Assembly (NCBI GenBank): GCA_964244615.1
Contig: CAXTJP010000006.1
Span: 1-64,000 of the forward strand
DNA: 64,000 bases
Direction: 5' to 3'
Source of the DNA: BOG-908 sp964244615
GTDB taxonomy: Bacteria > Pseudomonadota > Alphaproteobacteria > Acetobacterales > Acetobacteraceae
Numbering within the stretch: the first letter of the stretch is position 1; every line of letters begins with the position of its first letter. A program made the translations under genes and the position numbers. Under the pieces are notes generated by a model, which did not search any database, had not been told where the DNA came from, and worked only from the letters and a program-made list of their open reading frames with translations. Below are positions 9,076 through 18,363 of this stretch, one piece after another.

Positions 9076-9672
9076 ATGAACTTCCTGACCGACTTCGCCG
9101 ACCAGGCGGTGGTGCTGCCCGTGGCGGCCGCCGTGCTGCTCGGCCTGCTGGCGCTCGGCTGGCGACGCGGCGCGCTCGCCTGGGGGCTGTCGGTGGTCGG
9201 CGTGCTGTCGGTGATGCTGGGCTTGAAGCTCGCGGCCTTCGCCTGCGGCGGTTTGCTGGGGCTGGACGGGCCCGGCGACTGGTCGCTGGTCAGCCCGAGC
9301 GGCCACACGGCGGCTTCAGCCGTGGTGTATGGCGGCCTGCTTTCGCTGCTGGCCCCAGCCTCTCCGGCCGGCACGGCGCTTGCGGTGCTGGGCGGCGGCG
9401 CCGTGGCGTTGTGCATTGGACTGACGAGGCTCGCGCTTCACGCCCACACCTTGGCCGACGTGCTGGTCGGCGCCGTGGTCGGCGTCGCAGGGGCGGCGGC
9501 CATGCGGTGGATGGCAGGTCCCCGGCCGGTGCGCCTGTCGCAGCCCAGGTTGCTGCTGCTGGCCTGCGTCGTGATGCTGCTGTTCCACGGGCATCGCGTG
9601 GAGGCGGAGATGCGGATCCGGTGGCTGGCGCTCGATGTGTGGCCGCTCAGCCTGTGCCGCGCCGGAGGCTAG
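9076..9672 (+). CDS. PAP2-family membrane phosphatase
   Basis: A 198-residue, largely hydrophobic protein with the PAP2 phosphatase signature spread over SPSGHTAASAV (about residues 75-85) and TRLALHAHTLADVLVG (about 118-133). These supply the catalytic histidines and the aspartate of the KX6RP-PSGH-SRX5HX3D scheme; the first box is weak. Such enzymes remove phosphate from lipid or isoprenoid pyrophosphates (undecaprenyl-PP, phosphatidic acid) at the periplasmic face, or act in lipid A modification. ATG at 9076 is chosen over 9013, which lies in the intergenic region shared with the divergent acyl-CoA ligase; GCGGAGC precedes it. Confidence 0.82.
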   Translation: MNFLTDFADQAVVLPVAAAVLLGLLALGWRRGALAWGLSVVGVLSVMLGLKLAAFACGGLLGLDGPGDWSLVSPSGHTAASAVVYGGLLSLLAPASPAGTALAVLGGGAVALCIGLTRLALHAHTLADVLVGAVVGVAGAAAMRWMAGPRPVRLSQPRLLLLACVVMLLFHGHRVEAEMRIRWLALDVWPLSLCRAGG

Positions 9673-9695
9673 CGGCCAGGCGTACCCTGGCCGCT
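9671..9695. terminator. bidirectional hairpin between convergent genes
   Basis: Perfect 10-base-pair inverted repeat AGCGGCCAGG / CCTGGCCGCT with a 5-base loop. It begins within the PAP2 stop codon and ends 8 bases before the stop of the convergent small gene. No T-tract follows, so it may stabilise 3' ends or need Rho. Confidence 0.55.
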
Positions 9696-9702
9696 ATTGA
9701 CC

Positions 9703-10044
9703 CTACTCCGCCGCTTCCTTGCTCTCGGCGCCCTCGGCCGCTCCGGACAGGGCCTCGCCCAGCGCGCGCACCTTCTCGGCGTTCTTGCCGTCGGCCTTGC
9801 CGGCCAGCGACACGGTTTCCTTCCCGAGCTTGGCCACCAGCTTGCGGATGGCCTCGCCGTCCAGCTCCTTGGCATGCAGGTGCTTCTTCAGGCTCTCGAG
9901 GTCCCTGACGATCCCCTTGACGCCCGGCTGGTCCAGCTTCTCAAGCGTGGCTTCCCAGCCCTCGATGTTCTTCACGGCGGCGCTCGCCGTCATGCTCTTC
10001 ACACCATCCTTGATGTGCTTGATCGTCGCGTCGAATTGCGGCAT
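9703..10044 (-). CDS. small helical protein of unknown function
   Basis: A 113-residue, charged, alanine- and lysine-rich protein predicted to be almost all alpha-helix (for example KLDQPGVKGIVRDLESLKKH and ALGEALSGAAEGAESKEAAE at the end). There is no signal peptide or membrane segment. ATG at 10044 is preceded by AGAGGGAG. I do not recognise a named family; similar small helical proteins occur in related genomes, and a structural or stress role is possible. It is convergent with the PAP2 gene. Confidence 0.65.
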   Translation of the reverse strand: MPQFDATIKHIKDGVKSMTASAAVKNIEGWEATLEKLDQPGVKGIVRDLESLKKHLHAKELDGEAIRKLVAKLGKETVSLAGKADGKNAEKVRALGEALSGAAEGAESKEAAE

Positions 10045-10162
10045 TTCGAACTCCCTCTGGTAGCCTGCGCGGTCGGCGCTCAGGTGACCGTCAAAGCCGG
10101 TCGGTGCGGTGAAGTTGCGGTTTCAACTTTGCTTGACTCGGCCTTGCGTCGGCCGGCGCCGG

Positions 10163-12766
10163 TCACGGTGCCGGCGCCTGCGACAGCCATACCCGGAGGC
10201 GGACCGCCGCGTCCTGCATCACCGTGTCGAACGTCATCGCCTCCGCCAGCGCACGCCCGGCCCGGCCGATGGCGTGCGCCTCGTCGTCATGCGACAGCAG
10301 CCAGGCGACTTTCTCGTCGAGGTCGTCGAGGCTCTCGGACACCGGCACGAAATGCGCCCAGGGCTGCAGGTCCGGGTAGTACCACTGGGCGAAGCCCTGC
10401 GCCGAGGCGATCTTCAACACGCAGGACCCGGTCAGCAGCGCGCAGAACAGCGCACTCCAGGCGTTGCTGTTGCCGTCGATCACCAGGATCGCCTTGTGAG
10501 CCAGGAAGGCCACCCGCGGCACCGACGGCCGGCACAGCCCGGATTCGCCGATGCGCGACACGAGGTGGGGCTCGCCGATCTGGCAGATATTCGAGATGCC
10601 GACATCGTAATGGGCCGACAGCGCGGATCGGCGCGCACGCTGGCAGAGGTCGAGACGCGGCAGCCAGGTGAAGTCGTCCTCCTGCCCGTCGGCCGGGGCC
10701 TCGTGCCGTCGTCGCCCCGTCGTGGAACCGCGCCAGAACACCGATGGCCGGCGGTCGGCCCAGTCGACGGCCGAGGCGGCCACCTCCCGCCGGGTCTGGT
10801 CATAGCCGCCGGTGGCGAAAAAATCCGTGTCGGGCAGCAGGCAGGAGTCGGGCAGGCTGGAACAGAAGGTGAGGCTCCGCCGCTCATAGGCGCGGTCGCC
10901 GAACTCGCCGAACACCCTCGTCTCCGGGATCGGTCCCGCGGCGCAGGCCGCGTCCAGCAGGTAGATCAGCGGCAGCGCGCGATACAGCGCCTGCCACGGG
11001 TCACGCGCGCCGATGTCGAAGCGCAGCGCCGCCTGCTGGCCGGCCGGATGCGGGCCGGTCAGGTGCACGAGGCAGGCCTCGCCCGTCAGGTGGCGCGCGG
11101 TCTTGGTGCGGTCGAAACTGGCGAAGCGGAACCGGCGCGGCAGGCCAGCGGTCTCCAGGAAGCGGCGCAGGGACGCGTTGGCGCGTTCGAACAGCGCCAG
11201 CCGTGCCGCCTCGTCCTCCGGCTCCGGCCGCTCCGGCCGCTCCGCGCTGAACTGCAGGCAGGCCGCCTGCACCGCCATCCGATCCTGCGGCGCCACCAGC
11301 CGCGTGGTCCACGGCCGGCTGGCGTGCGAGGCGATCAGCCCGGCCAGCAGGTCGCTGTCCCGCTCGCCGGCGAACGCATCGCCCTTCAGCTGCGACGTAG
11401 GCTGCAAGCGATACAGCGTATGCGCCTCCTGCCGGACAACGACGGTCAGGCCCGGCACCGCCTGTCGCCGGTCGGGCGTCGTCACCGCCACCTGCACCAG
11501 GCTCGCGTTGCGCGTCAGCCGGTCCAGCAGCGCGCCGGTCGCCTCGAAATCCGTCCGCGCGCCCGGGTGGATCTCGCCCACCTGCACGAACAGCTTGGGG
11601 GCGTCCGACGCCAGCAGGTCGCGCAGGCGGTCCACGCAGGCCTCGGTGTAGCGGTAGTCGGCGTCCCGCGTCGGGTCGTTGTGGTTGAACACCCGCCTGA
11701 TGCCGAACTCGGCGGCATAGAAGGCGTGAGCGCAACCCTCCTTCGGTTCGCCCGCGCCGCCCTGTCCGGTCAGGCTGCGATACGCCGTGCGGTCCAGCAA
11801 GGTGGCGAAGTCGGTCTCCAGGCAATGGCGCACCATCGCCGGGTTCGTGCCCAGCCAGTCGAACGGCATGGGTGCCTGGTCCAGCGACACGCGACGCATC
11901 ATGCAGGCGACGACGCAGGCGGAGCCGAGCGAGACCACGGGCTGCACGGGGGCGGTCGCCAACAGGGGGACGGTCTCGCCCCGCGCGCCCTCGCCCGGCG
12001 CCCCCTCAACATTGCGCGGATCGTGCCACTCCAGCAGGTCGGCCAACCCGGTCGGGCCGCGGTCCAGCAGGAACGCGGTGTCGTCCTCGAACACCGCCTG
12101 CTCCGGCTCGCGCCCGACCAGGGCCCGGTGGACGGCCAGCGTCATGATCTCTGCGTTGCGTCGGGCCCGCACCGGCCAGCGATCGGTCTGCAGCAGCGCG
12201 GAACTGCGCGGCTCTGCCTGCACGAGCTCAATCGCGCCGTGCTGGCGAGGGATGGTGAACCGCTCCGGCACCGCGTCCTGCCAGCGCGGCCACGGCAGGC
12301 ATTCGGCCAGCGGGATGCGGTCCCGGCCGAGCCGCAGCTTGAACTCGGACCCGACCGTCACCTCCGAACGCCGCAGCACCTGGCGCGACCCTGCCACGAT
12401 CCAGCGATGCGCCAGCAGGTATTCGAGGCCCTGCAGGTCGTGCGCGGTGACCGGCAGGAAACTCTCCCAGACGTTCGGGGCCGACCGGTCGAACGCCATC
12501 TCCGCCCGGCCCTGGTCGGCGCACAGGTAACGGCCGTAGCGCGTCAGGCACAGCCCGCGGCCGGTCGGCGCCAGGCGGACACCGATCGGGCCGAGCGCCG
12601 GGTGGGTCTGCTGCACGACCAGCGGACCCGGCGTGCCGGGGTCGAGCTCCACCGGTGACGCGTCGGCATCGGCCAGCGGCAAGGGCAGGTGCACGAGACC
12701 CAAGCCACCCTCGCGCAGGCAGACGATAGTACCATGCCAGGTGAGCAGCAGCATCGTGCCGTTCAT
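10163..12766 (-). CDS. DUF1796-like plus CAP10/GT90-like multidomain protein
   Basis: An 867-residue, apparently cytoplasmic protein with three parts. Residues about 70-105 (RYGRYLCADQGRA, then NVWESFLPV) resemble a repeat of a fascin-type beta-trefoil. Residues about 280-480 match the DUF1796 putative papain-like cysteine peptidase pattern: SLGSACVVACMMRR, APMPFDWL and a later FNHNDP histidine. Residues about 560-867 match CAP10/GT90 glycosyltransferases: VFWRGSTTGRR, HKAILVIDGNSNAWS, GSCVLKI, WYYPDLQPWAHFVPV and a C-terminal DDLDEKVAWLL segment. ATG at 12766 is chosen since GGAG precedes it; the frame stays open further upstream only because it runs antisense to eno. Likely a surface-glycan or protein O-glycosylation enzyme; substrate unknown. 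Confidence 0.78.
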   Translation of the reverse strand: MNGTMLLLTWHGTIVCLREGGLGLVHLPLPLADADASPVELDPGTPGPLVVQQTHPALGPIGVRLAPTGRGLCLTRYGRYLCADQGRAEMAFDRSAPNVWESFLPVTAHDLQGLEYLLAHRWIVAGSRQVLRRSEVTVGSEFKLRLGRDRIPLAECLPWPRWQDAVPERFTIPRQHGAIELVQAEPRSSALLQTDRWPVRARRNAEIMTLAVHRALVGREPEQAVFEDDTAFLLDRGPTGLADLLEWHDPRNVEGAPGEGARGETVPLLATAPVQPVVSLGSACVVACMMRRVSLDQAPMPFDWLGTNPAMVRHCLETDFATLLDRTAYRSLTGQGGAGEPKEGCAHAFYAAEFGIRRVFNHNDPTRDADYRYTEACVDRLRDLLASDAPKLFVQVGEIHPGARTDFEATGALLDRLTRNASLVQVAVTTPDRRQAVPGLTVVVRQEAHTLYRLQPTSQLKGDAFAGERDSDLLAGLIASHASRPWTTRLVAPQDRMAVQAACLQFSAERPERPEPEDEAARLALFERANASLRRFLETAGLPRRFRFASFDRTKTARHLTGEACLVHLTGPHPAGQQAALRFDIGARDPWQALYRALPLIYLLDAACAAGPIPETRVFGEFGDRAYERRSLTFCSSLPDSCLLPDTDFFATGGYDQTRREVAASAVDWADRRPSVFWRGSTTGRRRHEAPADGQEDDFTWLPRLDLCQRARRSALSAHYDVGISNICQIGEPHLVSRIGESGLCRPSVPRVAFLAHKAILVIDGNSNAWSALFCALLTGSCVLKIASAQGFAQWYYPDLQPWAHFVPVSESLDDLDEKVAWLLSHDDEAHAIGRAGRALAEAMTFDTVMQDAAVRLRVWLSQAPAP

Positions 12767-12796
12767 TCCGCACTCCGCCGTAAAACGCAAACTGCA

Positions 12797-12996
12797 GGAA
12801 GGCCAGGGGCTCTGCCCCTGGACCCCGCTGGGGCCACGCGGCCCCAGACCCCGTCCACGGAAGACAAGGAAGGGGGCGTAGCCGTCGGGTGTCGGACAGC
12901 GCGAGGCAATGCCCCCTTTCCTTGTCTTCCGTGATTGGGGGTCCAGGGCGCCTCGCCCTGGTGGGGGTCCAGGGGGCAAAGCCCCCTGGCCTTCCT
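12797..12996. repeat. GC-rich multi-palindrome element, family 2, copy 1
   Basis: About 200 bases made almost entirely of hairpins: CCAGGGGC/GCCCCTGG (12803-12821), CTGGGGCC/GGCCCCAG (12828-12847), a long stem pairing 12856-12877 with 12911-12933 with a single-base bulge, CCAGGGCG/CGCCCTGG (12943-12961) and CCAGGGGGC/GCCCCCTGG (12969-12989). It fills the space between the divergent DUF1796/CAP10 gene and eno. A related, inverted and shorter copy lies at 31576-31721. Confidence 0.85.
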
Positions 12997-13045
12997 CCCC
13001 CGATTGCGCGATCACAGGCAGCCAAGCCCCACGGAGCCCGCCCCC

Positions 13046-14323
<1,278 letters not shown>

Positions 14324-14327
14324 CCCT

Positions 14328-14352
14328 GCAACCCCCTCCGGTGTGAAGCGTT
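14328..14352 (+). promoter_or_regulatory. candidate EcfG-type (general stress) promoter of csbD
   Basis: GCAAC at 14328-14332, a 16-base spacer, and CGTT at 14349-14352. The alphaproteobacterial EcfG consensus is GGAAC, 16-17 bases, CGTT; this differs at one base. It lies 35 bases before the csbD start codon, the right distance for a short leader. Confidence 0.5.
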
Positions 14353-14387
14353 ATTACATCGGACTTACGGCAGAGGAGCAAAGTCAC

Positions 14388-14573
14388 ATGGTCGACGAGA
14401 ATCGCGTAACCGGCGCCCTGGATCAGGCTGGCGGCGCCATCAAGGAAGGCTTCGGCAAGCTGACCGGCGACAAGAAGACCGAGGCCGAGGGCGCTGCCCA
14501 GAAAGCCGGCGGCAAGGTCGAGAACGCCGTGGGCAGCGCCAAGGACACGGTCCGCGACGCGCTGGACAAGTAG
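14388..14573 (+). CDS. csbD: CsbD-family stress protein
   Basis: A 61-residue hydrophilic protein with the CsbD pattern: NRVTGALDQAGGAIKEGFGKL, then GDKKTEAEGAAQKAGGKVE and NAVGSAKDTVRDAL. CsbD-like proteins are abundant general-stress proteins of unknown mechanism. A strong GAGGAG ribosome site lies 9 bases upstream of ATG 14388. The candidate EcfG promoter upstream and a long hairpin straight after the stop suggest that it is a one-gene stress unit. Confidence 0.92.
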   Translation: MVDENRVTGALDQAGGAIKEGFGKLTGDKKTEAEGAAQKAGGKVENAVGSAKDTVRDALDK

Positions 14574-14578
14574 TCGTT

Positions 14579-14638
14579 CAATGGCGGTCGGGTTCAGGGG
14601 TGATCTCCCTGGACCCAACCGAGACCGCACCGTCATTG
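14579..14638 (+). terminator. long imperfect hairpin after csbD
   Basis: Paired blocks CAATG/CATTG, GCGGTC/GACCGC, GGTT/AACC and CAGGG/CCCTG form one stem with interior bulges and a GTGATCT loop. It starts 6 bases after the csbD stop. It has no T-tract. Its presence argues against translation starting at the ATG at 14581, inside the stem. Confidence 0.5.
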
Positions 14639-14733
14639 GCCTACCTGTTGCGCGCACGCAGAAAGGCTTGTTGAAGCGTTGTGGTAAACTGGGCAGGGTT
14701 AGCCTGGAACACACCAGGTCGGTCACAGCGTCG

Positions 14734-15312
14734 GTGAGCCAAAGCGAAGCAGATACGAAGGCGCGTATACCAGCGCGATCCAGGCATCCTGTTGCAATCC
14801 CGGGGCTGTGGCCAGCCTTGGCCGTCGTCGGCGTGTGTGGGCTGCTGACCGACCTTTGGGCGATCCCGCGTCTCGCCGAAATGGCTTCCACCAAGAACCC
14901 CGATGCTCCTGCGGAACTGGCCGATGTTGCATCATCGGACCTTGATGCCGCATTTGCCACGATGAACCTCTCCTCTGGCGCGGCATCGCAACTCAGAACT
15001 CATGAGGGTCGCTGCACTCAGCCACTCGCCTGGGTGTCCATCGCGCGTGCGCCGGGGTCCAAGGAAGGCAAGGTCAGGCTTCTCTCCGGTTCGTATGCCT
15101 CGCCGGTTTTCGCCCTGAAGGACGGACCGCAGCGTGTGGCGATCCCCTTCCCGGCGCCATATCAGAGCGGCCACGGGACGATCTCCGTGCTGAGCGACAC
15201 CGGCAGTGCGATCGTCGCATTGTTCCCGGCCTGGCATATTCAAGCCGAGCCGGGACGCGCATCGCACGAGGTCGCATGGAAGCCGACAGACTGTGCGAAG
15301 GGGGCGCCGTAG
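14734..15312 (+). CDS. membrane-anchored protein of unknown function, first of AAA+ set
   Basis: A 192-residue protein with a basic N-terminus, one membrane segment (about residues 21-43, LWPALAVVGVCGLLTDLW) and a beta-rich domain placed outside by the positive-inside rule. The outer domain has two cysteines (about 94 and 187) that could form a disulfide. Its stop codon directly abuts the GTG start of the AAA+ gene. The start is uncertain: GTG 14734 is preferred because the longer frame to ATG 14581 begins inside the csbD terminator hairpin and adds a non-conserved stretch. I recognise no family. Shared membrane anchoring with the next two genes suggests one complex (inferred). Confidence 0.6.
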   Translation: MSQSEADTKARIPARSRHPVAIPGLWPALAVVGVCGLLTDLWAIPRLAEMASTKNPDAPAELADVASSDLDAAFATMNLSSGAASQLRTHEGRCTQPLAWVSIARAPGSKEGKVRLLSGSYASPVFALKDGPQRVAIPFPAPYQSGHGTISVLSDTGSAIVALFPAWHIQAEPGRASHEVAWKPTDCAKGAP

Positions 15313-16389
15313 GTGTTCGCCTGGTTGCAGAAGCAGTTCGGCCCGTCGCCCGTCGTCGGTCTCTGCATGATCGTAACCACCGGGCTGGCGGTGATGTCCG
15401 CCTTCAAGGTTACGCCCGTTCTGCCGGCATGGGCGGGTGCAGCATGCCTCTCATGCATGCTTTTGACTGCCAACGCTTATTTATGCATCAGCATCGCCCG
15501 AGTATGGCCGCGGGTCGTGGCCACCCCTCAGGGTTCGCTCCGTTTCCGCCCACCTGGCCGACGAGGGGCCGGCGAGGCCCTGGAGCAGCTCGACTCGATG
15601 GTCGGCCTGGCGAACGTCAAGGCCGAAATACGTGGCCTTATCGAACGGCTGCACGTGGAGGCAGCGCGGCGTCAGGCGGGGCTGACGGTTTCGCCGATCT
15701 CGCTCCACATGGTCTTCGCCGGGCCGCCAGGGGTAGGCAAGACCGTGGTGGCGCGCCTCTACGGCGAACTCCTCACCGATCTGGGCGTGCTCGAGACGGG
15801 CAGGCTCGTCGAGACCGACCGGTCCGGTCTGGTTGCCGGCTATGTAGGCCAGACCGCCATCAAGACCCGAGAGCGTGTTCAGGAAGCCGTGGGCGGGATC
15901 CTTTTTATCGACGAGGCCTATGCGCTGGCGGCCCGCGCCGGTGGATCAGGTGACAATTTCGGGCTGGAAGCCATCGACACCTTGATGAAGGAGATGGAGG
16001 ACAAGCGGGACCGCCTCGTCGTCATCGTCGCGGGCTACGCCGCGCCCATGCAGACTTTCCTGGCGGCCAATCCGGGTCTTCCGTCGCGCTTCACCAAAAC
16101 AATCGTCTTTCCGCCATATAGCGGGAAGGAACTGGTGGACATCTTCATAGGCATGGCGAACACGGACGGGTTGCGGATCGCCCCGGACAGCGCTGCCGCG
16201 CTGCTCACCTACTTTGAAGACGCAAGGCAAAACCCGGATTTCGGCAATGCGCGCTCTGCCCGTACCCTGCTGGAACGTTCACGCGAGGCCCAGGCCGTCA
16301 GACTGGCACCGCTGCTGCACACGGGTGGGATCGACCTGGATTTGCTGACCTCGGCCGACCTGTCGGTTGCGGTCGGCGCAAGCCGATGA
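15313..16389 (+). CDS. membrane-anchored CbbX/SpoVK-type AAA+ ATPase
   Basis: A 358-residue AAA+ protein of the CbbX/SpoVK/EccA group. Two N-terminal membrane helices (about residues 12-32 and 40-62) are followed by a cytoplasmic ATPase: Walker A GPPGVGKT (137-144), pore-loop-like AGYVGQT (175-181), Walker B ILFIDEAYAL (196-205) and an arginine finger in NPGLPSRF (253-260). CbbX itself remodels Rubisco and lacks membrane helices; no Rubisco genes are near. The GTG start follows the previous stop with no gap, and its end overlaps the next gene as ATGA, so the three genes are translationally coupled. It probably remodels a membrane or envelope partner, perhaps its neighbours; the target is unknown. 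Confidence 0.82.
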   Translation: MFAWLQKQFGPSPVVGLCMIVTTGLAVMSAFKVTPVLPAWAGAACLSCMLLTANAYLCISIARVWPRVVATPQGSLRFRPPGRRGAGEALEQLDSMVGLANVKAEIRGLIERLHVEAARRQAGLTVSPISLHMVFAGPPGVGKTVVARLYGELLTDLGVLETGRLVETDRSGLVAGYVGQTAIKTRERVQEAVGGILFIDEAYALAARAGGSGDNFGLEAIDTLMKEMEDKRDRLVVIVAGYAAPMQTFLAANPGLPSRFTKTIVFPPYSGKELVDIFIGMANTDGLRIAPDSAAALLTYFEDARQNPDFGNARSARTLLERSREAQAVRLAPLLHTGGIDLDLLTSADLSVAVGASR

Positions 16390-17177
16390 AGCAGCGCACG
16401 GCCAAGCTCGCTTTCGTCCATCGCAGGCTTTGGCAATCCGACCTCACATATCGCGTTGCCGTGTTGCTCGGGCCACCTCCCGTGATCGGGTTCCTGATCG
16501 GGGCCGTCCTATGGGCCGCCATGCAAGCCGGCGCGGGCAGGTCCGTTCCCGGCTGGGCCATACCGTCCGAAGCAGTCCGGCAAGACGACACGCCACGCAC
16601 GGAGGCACCCGTAACCCTGCTTCAGCCGCGCGATGCGCAGGGCCGTCTTCAGCGGTTCACACCAGGATGGTTGGGCAGCATCCACGGCGTGGAGGTCCGC
16701 CCGACACTTACCGTCGACGTCCAGGATTCGGCCCTGTCCGGCTTCGCCCTGGACGCACCCGACATCGACGTGGAGCGCATCATCGATAAAGCTCCGAAAG
16801 CCGGCATTTTCGTCGGTATCGAAGCGGCGGCGCTGGCCATCAGGGATGCAGGCCGCACCAGCCTGGCGTTGCGGCTGGATCGGTCCGGCGGTCCCACCGC
16901 AGACTGCCTGCTGCGGCTGGCCATCAACGGGCATCGCGTCGTCAGCAGCTACGAACTGAACCTTGAACCTTCCGCCTCAAAGACACTGGCGCCTCTCGAG
17001 TTCGATTTCCGGCCAGGGCTGTACCGGGTCGCCGCGGTGTTCGGATGCTGGCGCGGGCCGCACATGGTCGGTGGGGCGAAGTTATCAGTCCTGATACGCC
17101 ACCCCGGCGAGCCGGGCCTGCACCCGGTCGGAGCCGAAGACATCTTGCGCCCTGTCACGGCGGCCGGCCCGCCATAA
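16386..17177 (+). CDS. membrane-anchored beta-rich protein, third of AAA+ set
   Basis: A 263-residue protein with a very basic N-terminus, one membrane segment (about residues 24-46, VAVLLGPPPVIGFLIGAVLW) and a periplasmic domain. The C-terminal half (residues about 145-255) alternates beta strands, contains LDRSGGPTADC, EFDFRPGLYRV and an end rich in G/P, and faintly recalls PA14-type carbohydrate-binding domains. Cys174 and Cys221 may pair. The start overlaps the AAA+ stop (ATGA at 16386-16389). I do not recognise the family with certainty. Together with the first gene of the set it gives two outward-facing domains and one inward-facing ATPase. Confidence 0.65.
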   Translation: MKQRTAKLAFVHRRLWQSDLTYRVAVLLGPPPVIGFLIGAVLWAAMQAGAGRSVPGWAIPSEAVRQDDTPRTEAPVTLLQPRDAQGRLQRFTPGWLGSIHGVEVRPTLTVDVQDSALSGFALDAPDIDVERIIDKAPKAGIFVGIEAAALAIRDAGRTSLALRLDRSGGPTADCLLRLAINGHRVVSSYELNLEPSASKTLAPLEFDFRPGLYRVAAVFGCWRGPHMVGGAKLSVLIRHPGEPGLHPVGAEDILRPVTAAGPP

Positions 17178-17201
17178 CCGGCGCTTCCATGGCCCGGCAA
17201 C

Positions 17202-17230
17202 TTGCTAACCGCCCCCGAATCCGCCATATC
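17202..17230 (+). promoter_or_regulatory. candidate housekeeping promoter of the rpsB operon
   Basis: TTGCTA at 17202-17207, a 17-base spacer and CATATC at 17225-17230. These match the -35 box at 4/6 and the -10 box at 3/6. It would give a leader of about 130 bases before rpsB, long enough for S2-type leader control, but I cannot model a specific structure. Confidence 0.35.
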
Positions 17231-17366
17231 CCGCTCGCCGGCGCGCAAGCGTCGGCAAATTCACACGCGGGGCACTTTCCTGGGGCATGTCCTCAAGATT
17301 CCGGTGCTCGTGAGGGCCATCCCCGCGGAGGCTAAACCGGATCACCCTAGGAAAGGACCGCCACAC

Positions 17367-18245
17367 ATGGCGATGCCCGATTTCTCCCTGCGTCAGCTGC
17401 TCGAGGCCGGCGTGCATTTCGGCCACCACACCCGCCGCTGGAACCCGCGCATGGCGCCGTTCCTGTTCGGCATCCGCAACCAGGTCCACATCATCGACCT
17501 GCAGCAGACCGTGCCGATGCTGGACCGTGCCCTGCGCGCCGTGCGCGACGTCACCGCCGGCGGCGGCCGCGTGCTGTTCGTCGGCACCAAGCGTGCGGCG
17601 GCCGAGTACGTGGCCGACAGTGCCAGGAAATGCGGCCAGTATTACGTCAACCATCGCTGGCTCGGCGGCATGCTGACCAACTGGAAGACCATCACCGGCA
17701 GCATCAAGCGCCTGCGCCAGATCGACGAGCTGCTCGGCGGCGACACCCAGGGCCTCACGAAGAAAGAGGTGCTGGAGATGACGCGCGACCGCGACAAGCT
17801 GGAGCGCAGCTTGGGCGGCATCAAGGAGATGGGCGGGCTGCCCGACATCCTGTTCATCATCGACACCAACAAGGAGAAGCTGGCGGTCGAGGAGGCCAAC
17901 AAGCTCGGCATCCCGGTGATCGCCGTGCTGGACAGCAACTCCGACCCGGAGGGCATCACCTTCCCGATCCCCGGCAACGACGACGCGATCCGCGCCATAA
18001 CCTTGTATTGCGACCTGATCGCCGGCGCCGTGCTGGACGGCATCAGCCAGGAGATGCAGGCCAGCGGCCAGGACATCGGCGCCGCCGAGGAACTGCACGA
18101 GGCGATCCTGCCCAGCGTGACGCCAAGCCACGAGCCGGCGCCGCATCACGGCCTGGCCCTGGCCGAAGCCGAGCCCGACATTGCCGATCCGGACCTGGAA
18201 GCCGCGTTGCTGGGCGAGACCGAGCCGCTGCCCGCCCAGGGCTGA
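17367..18245 (+). CDS. rpsB: ribosomal protein S2
   Basis: A 292-residue small-subunit ribosomal protein S2. Landmarks are LLEAGVHFGHHTRRWNP, IIDLQQT, VLFVGTKRAA, YVNHRWLGGMLTNW and the C-terminal-domain motif IPVIAVLDSNSDPEG. A C-terminal extension of about 50 residues beyond the family core is rich in Ala, Pro and Glu and looks unstructured, as in other alphaproteobacteria. ATG 17367 follows AGGAAAGGA. It is the first gene of the translation/isoprenoid/lipid operon; tsf follows after 118 bases that contain a strong hairpin. Confidence 0.98.
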   Translation: MAMPDFSLRQLLEAGVHFGHHTRRWNPRMAPFLFGIRNQVHIIDLQQTVPMLDRALRAVRDVTAGGGRVLFVGTKRAAAEYVADSARKCGQYYVNHRWLGGMLTNWKTITGSIKRLRQIDELLGGDTQGLTKKEVLEMTRDRDKLERSLGGIKEMGGLPDILFIIDTNKEKLAVEEANKLGIPVIAVLDSNSDPEGITFPIPGNDDAIRAITLYCDLIAGAVLDGISQEMQASGQDIGAAEELHEAILPSVTPSHEPAPHHGLALAEAEPDIADPDLEAALLGETEPLPAQG

Positions 18246-18253
18246 CGATCCAC

Positions 18254-18279
18254 CCGCGGCGCCGCCCACGGCGCCGCGG
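18254..18279 (+). promoter_or_regulatory. perfect hairpin between rpsB and tsf
   Basis: An 11-base-pair perfect stem CCGCGGCGCCG / CGGCGCCGCGG with loop CCCA and no T-tract. It may be a partial terminator or an RNA-processing site that sets the S2 to EF-Ts ratio. Confidence 0.55.
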
Positions 18280-18363
18280 CACCAAGATGTGCATTGGGGG
18301 CAGGCCGGGCCCGTGGCAACAAGCCGTGCCCGGCTTGCCGTACCCGTAGCGGAGACAACAGAG

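Noticed and set aside
10109..12658. Plus-strand frame of 849 codons opposite the DUF1796/CAP10 gene
   Set aside because: Arg/Gln/His/Pro-rich shadow of high-GC coding sequence; no domain, and the opposite frame has clear family motifs.
14581..14733. ATG 14581 as start of the first AAA+-set gene
   Set aside because: It lies inside the hairpin following csbD and adds a stretch without protein features; GTG 14734 places a basic end just before the membrane helix.
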